From Ruminococcaceae bacterium UBA6845 (GTDB lineage: Bacteria > Bacillota > Clostridia > Oscillospirales > Acutalibacteraceae): a stretch of DNA of 64,000 bases. This document shows positions 53,131 through 60,562 of this stretch, piece by piece. A program made the translations under genes and the position numbers. The stretch is taken from assembly GCA_002449395.1 (NCBI GenBank), contig DKDP01000038.1:1-64000 (forward strand), given 5' to 3'. The notes beneath the pieces are model-generated. The model ran no database searches. It worked only from the letters and a program-made list of their open reading frames with translations, and was not told where the DNA came from. Each line of letters starts with the position of its first letter. The stretch's first letter is position 1.

Positions 53131-54553
53131 TATTTTTCTATATTCAATTGTTTTTCTTGTTTTCGTCCTATTTATGTTTAGCTCAAATGTCACCAGTGAC
53201 AGTACTATCAAAAAACAGATGAAGAAGGAAAAACAAAAAGCGATGCATCCACCCGTTGATGCAAAGCTTCTGAGAACCAAGCCTACCGAGGGGGACTTCC
53301 TCCTCGGTAGGCAAGGAAGCAAATATGTGTGCTGGAATACCAAGCAAGACGGTCACATCCTCATTATAGGCGGTAGCGGTTCTGGCAAATCGAGTTGCTA
53401 CATAATTCCGTTCCTCCTTACCAATCCCAATGCAACTGTTTTTGCAATTGATATTAAAGGAGAACTTGTCGCAAAAGGTAAACGCAGAAACGACCCTCGT
53501 GTATGCATATTCTCGCCATATGACCATAGCGGTTATGGGTTTGACCCATTTTACGCTTTAACCGCTAACAGCTCTGAGCAAGATAAACTGTCTACAATGC
53601 AAACAATAGCTTTTTCTCTTATTCCGCTCGGAAATGAAAAAGACAAATTTTGGGCAATTTCTGCGAGGAATATGCTCATAGGTTTATTACTCTACTATTA
53701 TGACATAGGCAAACAAGATTTAATTATGTGCATTGATGCTATTCTCGGCTGTCCCATTCGGGAACAAGTCGACGAAATTATCAATAGCATTGAACCGGAG
53801 TGTAACACCTACAAATATATGAATCAATTCTCAGGTATGGCAGATGAAACGCTTTTAAGCGTGTACTCAAATATGGCTAATAGTTTGACTTGTTTCTCTG
53901 ACAAAAACCTACACTGGGCATTTTCTGATGCTCCAAGAAAAGTGTCTCCTGAAACATTGGAACAGAGGAAGTCCGTATTCCTGTTAATCCCGGAACATAA
54001 ACTTGCGCCGTGGAGCGGTGCTTTGGCAATGATAGTCAACCTGACTCTTGATGCCTTGAGTAAACGTCCCGAAAACTCGCACAGAATATTTTTTCTGTTG
54101 GACGAGCTGGGACGAATAGTTAGCTCCGGTGGCAGTCTTGACGGACTTGTTGATGCCAGTATGACTTTGAGGAGCCGTCAGGTTTCGTTGTGCCTTGTAA
54201 TCCAGCAGATTGAGTCTTTACAAACCGGATTTCCCGAACATAAGGTAACAACCTTAATCGGGAACTGTCAAATCAAAATTATTTTGGATGCAAGTAGCAG
54301 CAAAACTCAAAAAATTGTATGCGGTGACTGGGTACCGAAATACATCCAGCGGAAGCAATCAAAATCAACAGGGGCAAAAAACCGCAACAATAGCTTTAGC
54401 TTTGAGGAAAAGGACAGACTGACACCGTCCGACCTTATGAGCCTTACAAAAAACAATGAAGCTGTTGTTATAACACCATTGGGATATTCTATGCTAAAAA
54501 AATGTCCTTATTATAGGGACAACTTTTTGAAAGAAAAATATATAGATACTTAA
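53123..54553 (+). CDS. VirD4/TraG-type coupling protein
   Basis: A 476-residue conjugative ATPase that links the relaxase-DNA complex to a secretion channel. A single N-terminal membrane helix (about 5-22) precedes a basic stretch. Walker A is GGSGSGKSS near 87, Walker B is FFLLDELGR near 328, and a Ser/Thr-rich C-terminus follows. Start ATG 53123 overlaps the previous stop. No VirB-like channel genes are in the element, so it would use the channel of a helper element. Confidence 0.9.
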   Translation: MSDIFLYSIVFLVFVLFMFSSNVTSDSTIKKQMKKEKQKAMHPPVDAKLLRTKPTEGDFLLGRQGSKYVCWNTKQDGHILIIGGSGSGKSSCYIIPFLLTNPNATVFAIDIKGELVAKGKRRNDPRVCIFSPYDHSGYGFDPFYALTANSSEQDKLSTMQTIAFSLIPLGNEKDKFWAISARNMLIGLLLYYYDIGKQDLIMCIDAILGCPIREQVDEIINSIEPECNTYKYMNQFSGMADETLLSVYSNMANSLTCFSDKNLHWAFSDAPRKVSPETLEQRKSVFLLIPEHKLAPWSGALAMIVNLTLDALSKRPENSHRIFFLLDELGRIVSSGGSLDGLVDASMTLRSRQVSLCLVIQQIESLQTGFPEHKVTTLIGNCQIKIILDASSSKTQKIVCGDWVPKYIQRKQSKSTGAKNRNNSFSFEEKDRLTPSDLMSLTKNNEAVVITPLGYSMLKKCPYYRDNFLKEKYIDT

Positions 54554-54567
54554 AAGGAGAATTACAA

Positions 54568-54882
54568 ATGGATAAATATGAAATTCAAAGCATTATTAAA
54601 ACAATAGAATCCTGTATTTACTACCACGATAAGATGAGATATGCTTACTTTTTCAGTTCACCTTCAACTTCTAAAGGCCGAAGATATTACGAAATGCAGA
54701 ACAGCATTGAGAAAAGTTTTACATATAAAGACAACACATATACTTATTGGTCAAAATGTTACTGTTCATCTCAACATGTTTACTTTAGCGACGGTTTTAC
54801 TGTTGACGGTCAAAGAAAAGATGTGCGAGCATTTAAAAGAGTTCTCAAAGAACTTAAGGAAAAGACGGATAATAATGATTGA
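54568..54882 (+). CDS. Unknown 104-residue element protein
   Basis: A hydrophilic protein with many Tyr, Ser and Lys residues and no family I know. GGAGAA precedes its ATG, 14 bp after the coupling-protein stop. Its end overlaps ardC by 8 bp, so it is likely translated with it. It has no signal or membrane segment. Confidence 0.6.
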   Translation: MDKYEIQSIIKTIESCIYYHDKMRYAYFFSSPSTSKGRRYYEMQNSIEKSFTYKDNTYTYWSKCYCSSQHVYFSDGFTVDGQRKDVRAFKRVLKELKEKTDNND

Positions 54883-55816
54883 CACTTCTTCCGCTGATAC
54901 TCGTCAGGACAAAATAAAAATCATCACGGATAAATTGGAGAATGGCGTAAAAAACCTTCTCCAATCAGACAAATACAAAGAATATCTTTCGATAATGAGC
55001 AAATTCCACAACTACTCATTTTGCAACACTGTACTAATCGCAACTCAAAAGCCCGATGCAACATATGTCGCAGGGCTTCAAAGCTGGAATAAGAATTTCA
55101 AGCGTTTTGTAAATAAAGGCGAAAAAGGTATTGTTATTCTTGCTCCCGCTCCTTACAAGAAAAAGGTTGAACAAAAAGTTCTTGACGAAAGCGGTAACGA
55201 GATAACGGAAACAAAAACCATTAAGATTCAGTCATTTAAGCCGGCATATGTCTATGATATATCACAGACTCACGGAGAGCCATTACCGTCAATATCTGTA
55301 AATGAACTTAACGGTAATGTTGATAATTATGGGAAACTATTTAAAACAATCAAAGAAGTCTCACCTGTTGATGTATCATTTGAAAAAATCAGCACAGGTG
55401 CAAAAGGATATTATGACCAAACGAGCAAACGAATTGTAATTAGCGAAGGTATGTCTGAATTGCAGAATATTAAGACGCTTATCCATGAAACAGCCCACGC
55501 AATGTTACACGACAAAGATTATCTTGAAACAACAGGTGAACAGAAAGACCGCTTCACAAAAGAAGTGGAGGCGGAATCTGTTGCTTATACTGTATGTTCC
55601 TATCTGGATTTGCCCACAGAAGAATACAGCTTCGGCTATATTGCCGGGTGGAGCGGGCAGAAGCGGATTGATGCTGTCAGGGAGTCGTTAGAAACCATAA
55701 AGGAATGTTCCTCTAACATCATCGGCGAGCTTGAAAAACGCCTTGTTCCAGACAAGTCGGTTCGGCTCACAGCCGAAGTAGCACAAGAGAAGCAAAGCAA
55801 ATCTTTAGTAATTTAA
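54875..55816 (+). CDS. ArdC-like antirestriction protein
   Basis: A 313-residue protein. The N-terminal ArdC ssDNA-binding part has NYSFCNTVLIATQKPDATYVAG near 43 and KGEKGIVILAPA near 83. The C-terminal metallopeptidase part has the zinc motif HETAHAMLH near 206 with a later Glu (EVEAESVAY near 233). ArdC proteins shield incoming DNA from host restriction during conjugation. Start ATG 54875 is preferred over longer frames because it couples with the upstream gene. A terminator follows. Confidence 0.85.
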   Translation: MIDTSSADTRQDKIKIITDKLENGVKNLLQSDKYKEYLSIMSKFHNYSFCNTVLIATQKPDATYVAGLQSWNKNFKRFVNKGEKGIVILAPAPYKKKVEQKVLDESGNEITETKTIKIQSFKPAYVYDISQTHGEPLPSISVNELNGNVDNYGKLFKTIKEVSPVDVSFEKISTGAKGYYDQTSKRIVISEGMSELQNIKTLIHETAHAMLHDKDYLETTGEQKDRFTKEVEAESVAYTVCSYLDLPTEEYSFGYIAGWSGQKRIDAVRESLETIKECSSNIIGELEKRLVPDKSVRLTAEVAQEKQSKSLVI

Positions 55817-55845
55817 CTTCGGCGTTTTGCTTCAAACAATGCTAA

Positions 55846-55880
55846 AAAATACGGTGTTTTAAAAGCGACACCGTATTTTA
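55846..55880 (+). terminator. Terminator after ardC
   Basis: AAATACGGTGT and ACACCGTATTT pair across 10 nt, followed by TATG. Confidence 0.75.
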
Positions 55881-55898
55881 TGAGCATTATTCTCAGGC

Positions 55899-56043
55899 AA
55901 GTTTCGCATCTTGGCACGCCGATGCTAACTTGTTCAGGGGCTTCACCCCTAAAAACCCCAGCCGTACAGTAAATTATTTTTATAATCATTTACTATACTC
56001 AGGGCTTCTGCCCTTGCACCCCGAACAATAGGGTTGCGACCCT
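55899..56043. other. oriT-like region upstream of mobC
   Basis: A 12-nt inverted repeat with one bulge (CAAGTTTCGCATC with GATGCTAACTTG, 55899-55932) is followed by three AGGG/CCCT hairpins at 55936-55950, 56001-56014 and 56030-56043. The position immediately before mobC and the relaxase gene is typical for oriT. The nick site is not identified. Confidence 0.5.
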
Positions 56044-56074
56044 GTTGTATCACCCATGGAAGGAGATTGTCGGT

Positions 56075-56443
56075 TTGAGAAAACGCAACAATAATGTATC
56101 GTTTCGCCTGTCTGACGATGAAAAGCAACTATTTGACGAATTGCATGAAAAGACAGGCTTACCCAAAAACAGATTGATTGTCAATCTGTTGTCGAGTACG
56201 GTTCTCACTTCAAATGAGGTAACAGCCGAACTCAAACAGCTTAACATCAATACGGCACGGTTAGCGGAACAGGTCAAGCGTATCGGTGTTAACGTAAACC
56301 AATTAGCTCGTGTAGCTAATTCAAGCGGTAATATATCCGATATATCCGCAATCGAAACGTTAAACAAAACATTATCAGCATTGCAAAGTGAGTGTGATAT
56401 TTTATGGCGATATACAAACAAATCAATTCAAAAGGTGCTTTAA
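56075..56443 (+). CDS. MobC-type relaxosome protein
   Basis: A 122-residue ribbon-helix-helix-like accessory protein that helps the relaxase open oriT. It has VSFRLSDDEKQLFDELHEKTGLPKNR at the start and LKQLNINTARLAEQVKRIGVNVNQLARVAN in the middle, the MobC pattern. TTG 56075 stands 9 nt from AAGGAG. It overlaps the relaxase gene by 40 bp. Element-borne MobC and MobP pairs are common in clostridia. Confidence 0.85.
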   Translation: MRKRNNNVSFRLSDDEKQLFDELHEKTGLPKNRLIVNLLSSTVLTSNEVTAELKQLNINTARLAEQVKRIGVNVNQLARVANSSGNISDISAIETLNKTLSALQSECDILWRYTNKSIQKVL

Positions 56444-57345
56444 GCACACACAGCGGTTTGAGAAACTGTTTAAAATATATACTCATTCCCGAAAAAACTG
56501 ATATAGAACATACATATGTAATAGGGACATACAACGGCAAAGCAACTGATGCCGAGGAAATATACCGTAGCTTTATCCAAACAAAAAGACGGTACAATGC
56601 AGACAAAGGCAGACAATATGCTCACTCGGTTATTTCATTTCATCAAGACGAGAAAATAACCCCCGAGCAAGCGTTGTCTTTTGCGATTGATTTTGGCGAA
56701 AAAACATACGAAGGTCATGAGGTAGCAATAGCTGTTCATTGTGACAAGGAGCACATACATTGTCACATGGTAACAAACACAGTGAGCTACCTTGACGGTT
56801 CAAAGCTTCATAAATCAAATAACGACCTGCAAGGAGACAAAGACTATTGTAATGAACTTTGCCAAAAATATGGTTTAACTGTTGCCGAAAAGGGAAAACA
56901 TTTTGACGGTTCGGCAATTACTGACGGTGAAATAATTTCTTGGGACAAAGATACTTATAGGCTTTTATCCGATTATACCAAAAAGAGTTATGTTGCAGAC
57001 TGCGGCATTGCTTTCATGGAGTCCATCAGCTCAGCACAGACTAAAGACGACTTTATTAAACAAATGCAATCACACGGTTGGCAAGTTGATTGGAAAGGCA
57101 GCAAAAAACATATCGTATTCAAAAACGCTGACGGTAAAAAGGTCAGAGATAGTAATTTATTCAAGACCTTCCACTTGCCGGCAACAAAGGAGTTGATAAC
57201 AGTTGAATTTGACAGAAAGAGCGACCTTGCAGGACAAGCAGAAAGAATCCGATTATCGGAACTTGAAGAAGCTGGAAGAAGAAAACCAAATGCTGAAATC
57301 TCAAATAACCGCACTAAAAGAGGTTCTCACGCAAGAGGAATCTAA
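56404..57345 (+). CDS. MobP-type relaxase
   Basis: A 313-residue relaxase. The HUH-type metal motif HCDKEHIHCHMVTN (near 115) has the three His plus Asp, and the first-motif part with a likely nucleophile Tyr lies in NCLKYIL near 24. HSVISFHQDE is the second motif. A basic tail (RTKRGSHARG) completes it. It nicks oriT and leads transfer with MobC and the coupling protein. At 313 residues it is short, ending soon after the catalytic domain. Confidence 0.88.
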   Translation: MAIYKQINSKGALSTHSGLRNCLKYILIPEKTDIEHTYVIGTYNGKATDAEEIYRSFIQTKRRYNADKGRQYAHSVISFHQDEKITPEQALSFAIDFGEKTYEGHEVAIAVHCDKEHIHCHMVTNTVSYLDGSKLHKSNNDLQGDKDYCNELCQKYGLTVAEKGKHFDGSAITDGEIISWDKDTYRLLSDYTKKSYVADCGIAFMESISSAQTKDDFIKQMQSHGWQVDWKGSKKHIVFKNADGKKVRDSNLFKTFHLPATKELITVEFDRKSDLAGQAERIRLSELEEAGRRKPNAEISNNRTKRGSHARGI

Positions 57346-57508
57346 AAAAATTGACCTATTTAATCAGCTTTCCAATTATCGAGAAAAACTAATGTCAACG
57401 AAATTATCTATTTTAAAGTGTAAAAAAGTTATTATTGTTTTGGCGATATTACTTTTTCTCTTAATAATCTTAATAATATATATTATCCAGCAGTCAGAGA
57501 TAGTCTGA
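57203..57508 (+). CDS. Coiled-coil protein with C-terminal membrane helix
   Basis: A 101-residue protein starting at TTG 57203, 10 nt after an excellent AAAGGAG site located inside the relaxase gene, which it overlaps by 143 bp in another frame. Residues 10-65 are a Glu/Lys/Leu coiled coil, and residues about 76-95 are a membrane helix of Ile/Leu. Its function is unknown; it might hold a transfer complex at the membrane. Confidence 0.6.
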   Translation: MNLTERATLQDKQKESDYRNLKKLEEENQMLKSQITALKEVLTQEESKKIDLFNQLSNYREKLMSTKLSILKCKKVIIVLAILLFLLIILIIYIIQQSEIV

Positions 57509-57520
57509 TTGCTGGATTTA
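57485..57520 (+). terminator. Terminator at the right end of the element
   Basis: ATCCAGCAGTCAGA pairs with TCTGATTGCTGGAT across 5 nt and is followed by TTTA. Confidence 0.75.
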
Positions 57521-57533
57521 TACTGATATTAAA

Positions 57534-57579
57534 TAACCTAAATAAATCTTCTATAGGCACCGAGGAGCTCGGTCATCTT
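57534..57579. other. attR (right attachment site)
   Basis: The element arm 57534-57555 begins TAACCTAAATAAATCTTC, then GG at 57556-57557, then cotJC coding sequence CACCGAGGAGCTC. The arm is the inverted partner of 40875-40896. Confidence 0.8.
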
Positions 57580-57969
57580 GAAATGATCGGTGCGATAGTT
57601 CACCAGCTTACAAGAAATCTTTCTTATGACGAAATTAAGCGCAGCGGCTTCGACACCTACTTTGTCGATCACACAACGGGCGTTTATCCGACTGCGGCAA
57701 GCGGTTTTCCGTGGTCGGCGGCAGAGATGCAGTCCACCGGTGACACGATTGCCGATCTTATGGAGAATATGGCGGCGGAGCAGAAGGCAAGGACTACTTA
57801 TGACAACATTCTGCGCCTTGTTGACGACCCCGATGTGCGTGACGTAATCAAATTCCTGCGTGAACGTGAAATTGTTCACTTCCAGCGCTTCGGCGAGGGT
57901 CTCAGAATCGCTACCGACAAGCTCAATTCCAAGAATTTCTACGCATTTAATCCGTCGTTTGATAAATAA
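57558..57969 (+). CDS. cotJC: cotJC 3' part, separated from its start by the element
   Basis: This frame encodes residues 63-198 of CotJC when joined to 40690-40874 (codon 62 is GG plus C). It contains the di-manganese ligand motifs EELGHLE (Glu65, His68), MAAEQK (Glu136) and EREIVHFQ (Glu166, His169). An internal ATG at 57583 could start a shorter product, but it would lack the first helices and has no good ribosome site. The sequence is fully conserved in appearance, with no stop or frameshift, which suggests the interruption is recent or that the gene is still repaired by excision. Confidence 0.92.
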
Positions 57970-57995
57970 AAATTTAAAACATTTCAATAAGGAAC

Positions 57996-58040
57996 AACAG
58001 CGAACCCCATAGTCGCATTGATTATGGGGTTCGCTGTTTT
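57996..58040. terminator. Terminator after cotJC
   Basis: AACAGCGAACCCCATA pairs perfectly with TATGGGGTTCGCTGTT across 11 nt, followed by TTATG. The convergent gene ends 12 bp on. Confidence 0.85.
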
Positions 58041-58051
58041 ATGATTTGATT

Positions 58052-60550
58052 TTAACGGAATATTGAAATCAATTTGTTCATTAACGACATTATGAAATCA
58101 ATTATTCTCTCAAAAATATTTTTGCTTTCGGTCGGAGGCTCCTCTGTTTTCGGAATATCTGAGCTTACGTTTTGGCTAATGAGCTCCGTGTATTCGGCAT
58201 AAGCCGAGGATGTTTCGAGCAGTTCATCGCTCGGTTTTGTTTGATCAATATCCGAAAGGAGCACGCCTGCACGGCTGAGAATGTCCACGTCAAGCTGATT
58301 TATAACTCCGTCATGGTTGCAGTCGGCGGCTTTGTATGCGGCATCGCCGACCTGTTCACGGCTGAGCATTCCGTTTGCAAGCATATTGACCATTGTTGCA
58401 TCCTGTCCGTCATACCATCCGTCGCCGTTCACATCGCCGAAAATTACTACTTCAAACTCATCGCTTCTGTTATCGGGATAAGACATTTTTATTTTCGATC
58501 CTGTGCCTATTGTACCGTTTCCGATATTCTCCGCCGTAATTGTAACATAACCCGATCCGCTCAGCATTTCGTCCTTGAAGCCTGCAACCGTCATTCCCGT
58601 TTTCAGTCCCGTGAGTGTATTGCCGTTAATTATGCAGGACTCGTTCACAACTCTCGGAGCGACCCTTTTTTCGGTCACATTGCAGGTCTGACAGGTGCGG
58701 GTCATTTCGCCCTCGCTGATCGCCGTAGGATAAACGGTATAGCCCCATCCGTCCCACCTGTGACCCTTGGCACGGATTATCTGCTCATAGGAATAATTGC
58801 AGTTTTTGCAGGTAAATACCTTCTTTCCGTCACGGGTGCAGGTCGCACTTGTCACGATCTCCGAGGTATAATCATGTGCCTTTTTCGGAGAGTCCGAGGT
58901 AATATAGCTGTAATTGCATCTTGTGCATTTATAGGTTGAAGTTCCGCCCTTTTCGCAGGTTGCCGAGGTTGAAGAAACCTTAACTGTGTTATGTCCCAAC
59001 GCAGGAATTGTCTCGCTGTAGCTATCGCCGCAGCCGCAGGTGTAAATTTTTTCGCCCGCCTCCTCACAGGTTGCGGCTTTTATGATTTCAAATGAATATG
59101 AATGAATATGCACATCGGCATCGTGGAAATCCTTGAGCATAGCATATCCGTTATTTTCATTACCCTTGTCAACAACAAAGGTCACATTTTCACTGCTCAT
59201 AGCCTCGGCGAATTTCTCGGTTTTCATACTCTCTTCGGGCCCATACTCAAGCCCGATTTTCAGGTCAAAATAGTTTTTACCGTCAAAGCCTATTCCCATA
59301 AGCGAAAAATCCCAATAAATATCCATTATTGACTGGTCCGCTGAAGCATCCATTTTACCGACTGAGTTAAACCAACAATTGCGGAAGCTCCATATGTTTC
59401 CGTCGAATTTTCCGCTAAATGAGCCGACTGTTTTTTCCTGAGCCGACACATTGCCGTTGCTGTAACAGCTTATCATTCGGGGAAGATCGGAGTATATTAT
59501 TTCATAAAGCTCCGAATAACGTTCATCGTCAAAGCCCGGAGGCGGCCAAACGCCGATATGAATCCCGTCGCCGTAAATGCGTTCCAATTCTCTTTTCATT
59601 TCAATATATTCGGCTATTGCACTATCATGGTTGTCACCGCTGATATAGAGTGAGCCTGTCATACCGCCGACATTGTCCTTGCCGCTTACGGAGCCCGAAT
59701 TGTAGCAGTTCGACATTGTGTTTTTATCGAGAAGAATCTCACCCGCTATTCCGCCGACATAGTTGCCCTCGGAACTGACCGTGCCCGCATTGGCACAGCA
59801 GTCTGCCGTGGTTTCGGTTCCGATTTTTGATACAATACCACCGACGTAATCGCCTGTTGCGGCAACCGTACCCTTGTTAAGACAATTTGTCAGCTTCTCC
59901 GTCGAAGCAAGCTTCCCGACAACACCGCCGACACAGCTCTTGCCGAAAACATATCCGATGTTCCGGCAATTATCTATTACCGAGCTCTCGGCATATCCGA
60001 CGATGCCGCCGACCTTATCCGCCGAGCTGAGAACAGTTGCAAAGGATTTACAGCCGCTTATCTCCGAGTTTATGGCTTCGCCGCAGACCGAACCGATCTT
60101 TTCGGGAACTAAGGAACGTGTATCAAACAGAGAATTTTTGATAATCACATTCTTGATCACCGCACCGCTCGCCTTTTCAAAAAGTCCTCTGCCCCTGCAA
60201 TAAATTCCGCTGATAATATGATTATTTCCGTTGAAGGTACCCCTAAATTCGCTTATCGGCTCAAATGTAAGCAGCTCACTTTCTTTTATTTCATCGCCGT
60301 TATAAAGAGGTTCGCCGTTCTCGCCGACAGTGAATTCACCGCCGTTCAGCTTTATATCCGCCGTCAGTTCAAGTGTTGCGCCTGCAAAGCCCTGCTCATC
60401 ATTATTTATAAGCTCCGCCACGGCTTTCAAATCGTCAATGCTTTTTATATAATAAGTTTTTGCGTCCGAAGCATATCCGACAACCACAGTTATCGAAATC
60501 AGCATCGCCATGCAAATTATTATCGAAATTATCGAGCTTAATTTTTTCAT
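58052..60550 (-). CDS. Secreted GLUG-repeat protein with dockerin
   Basis: An 832-residue exported protein. Signal peptide 1-28. GLUG-type repeats with GGIVG, GGVVG, GGIAG units (about 110-310). A Cys-rich part of repeated CxxC-x-Y motifs (about 490-645), where similar segments recur about every 30-40 residues. A type I dockerin at about 695-765 with two calcium loops, DVNGDGWYDGQDA and DCNHDGVINQLDV. It ends in an amphipathic helix (IFERIIDFIMSLMNKLISIF). The dockerin implies binding to a cohesin on the cell surface. It is 12 bp after the LRR gene. Confidence 0.8.
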   Translation of the reverse strand: MKKLSSIISIIICMAMLISITVVVGYASDAKTYYIKSIDDLKAVAELINNDEQGFAGATLELTADIKLNGGEFTVGENGEPLYNGDEIKESELLTFEPISEFRGTFNGNNHIISGIYCRGRGLFEKASGAVIKNVIIKNSLFDTRSLVPEKIGSVCGEAINSEISGCKSFATVLSSADKVGGIVGYAESSVIDNCRNIGYVFGKSCVGGVVGKLASTEKLTNCLNKGTVAATGDYVGGIVSKIGTETTADCCANAGTVSSEGNYVGGIAGEILLDKNTMSNCYNSGSVSGKDNVGGMTGSLYISGDNHDSAIAEYIEMKRELERIYGDGIHIGVWPPPGFDDERYSELYEIIYSDLPRMISCYSNGNVSAQEKTVGSFSGKFDGNIWSFRNCWFNSVGKMDASADQSIMDIYWDFSLMGIGFDGKNYFDLKIGLEYGPEESMKTEKFAEAMSSENVTFVVDKGNENNGYAMLKDFHDADVHIHSYSFEIIKAATCEEAGEKIYTCGCGDSYSETIPALGHNTVKVSSTSATCEKGGTSTYKCTRCNYSYITSDSPKKAHDYTSEIVTSATCTRDGKKVFTCKNCNYSYEQIIRAKGHRWDGWGYTVYPTAISEGEMTRTCQTCNVTEKRVAPRVVNESCIINGNTLTGLKTGMTVAGFKDEMLSGSGYVTITAENIGNGTIGTGSKIKMSYPDNRSDEFEVVIFGDVNGDGWYDGQDATMVNMLANGMLSREQVGDAAYKAADCNHDGVINQLDVDILSRAGVLLSDIDQTKPSDELLETSSAYAEYTELISQNVSSDIPKTEEPPTESKNIFERIIDFIMSLMNKLISIFR

Positions 60551-60562
60551 ATGATATCCCCC

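Larger units (their letters stand above)
40875..57557. mobile_element. 16.7-kb serine-recombinase integrative mobilizable element in cotJC
   Basis: The element is bounded by a shared GG (40873-40874 and 57556-57557); its length is 16,683 bp. Its ends form a 22-bp inverted repeat (20 of 22 match) immediately inside the GG. It carries a large serine recombinase at the left end, and a relaxase, MobC, a coupling protein and an HUH Rep, but no type IV secretion genes, so it should be mobilised by a helper. Cargo is a toxin-antitoxin pair, a restriction-like defence module and ArdC. Codon use and base content are clearly more AT-rich than the flanks. Insertion in a spore gene recalls skin in sigK. 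Confidence 0.92.

Noticed and set aside
40875..57557. A prophage
   Set aside because: No capsid, portal, terminase or tail genes are present; relaxase, coupling protein and MobC identify it as a mobilizable element.
57583..57969. An independent 128-residue ferritin-like gene
   Set aside because: The frame extends upstream to the element border and completes cotJC exactly; the ATG at 57583 has no ribosome site.
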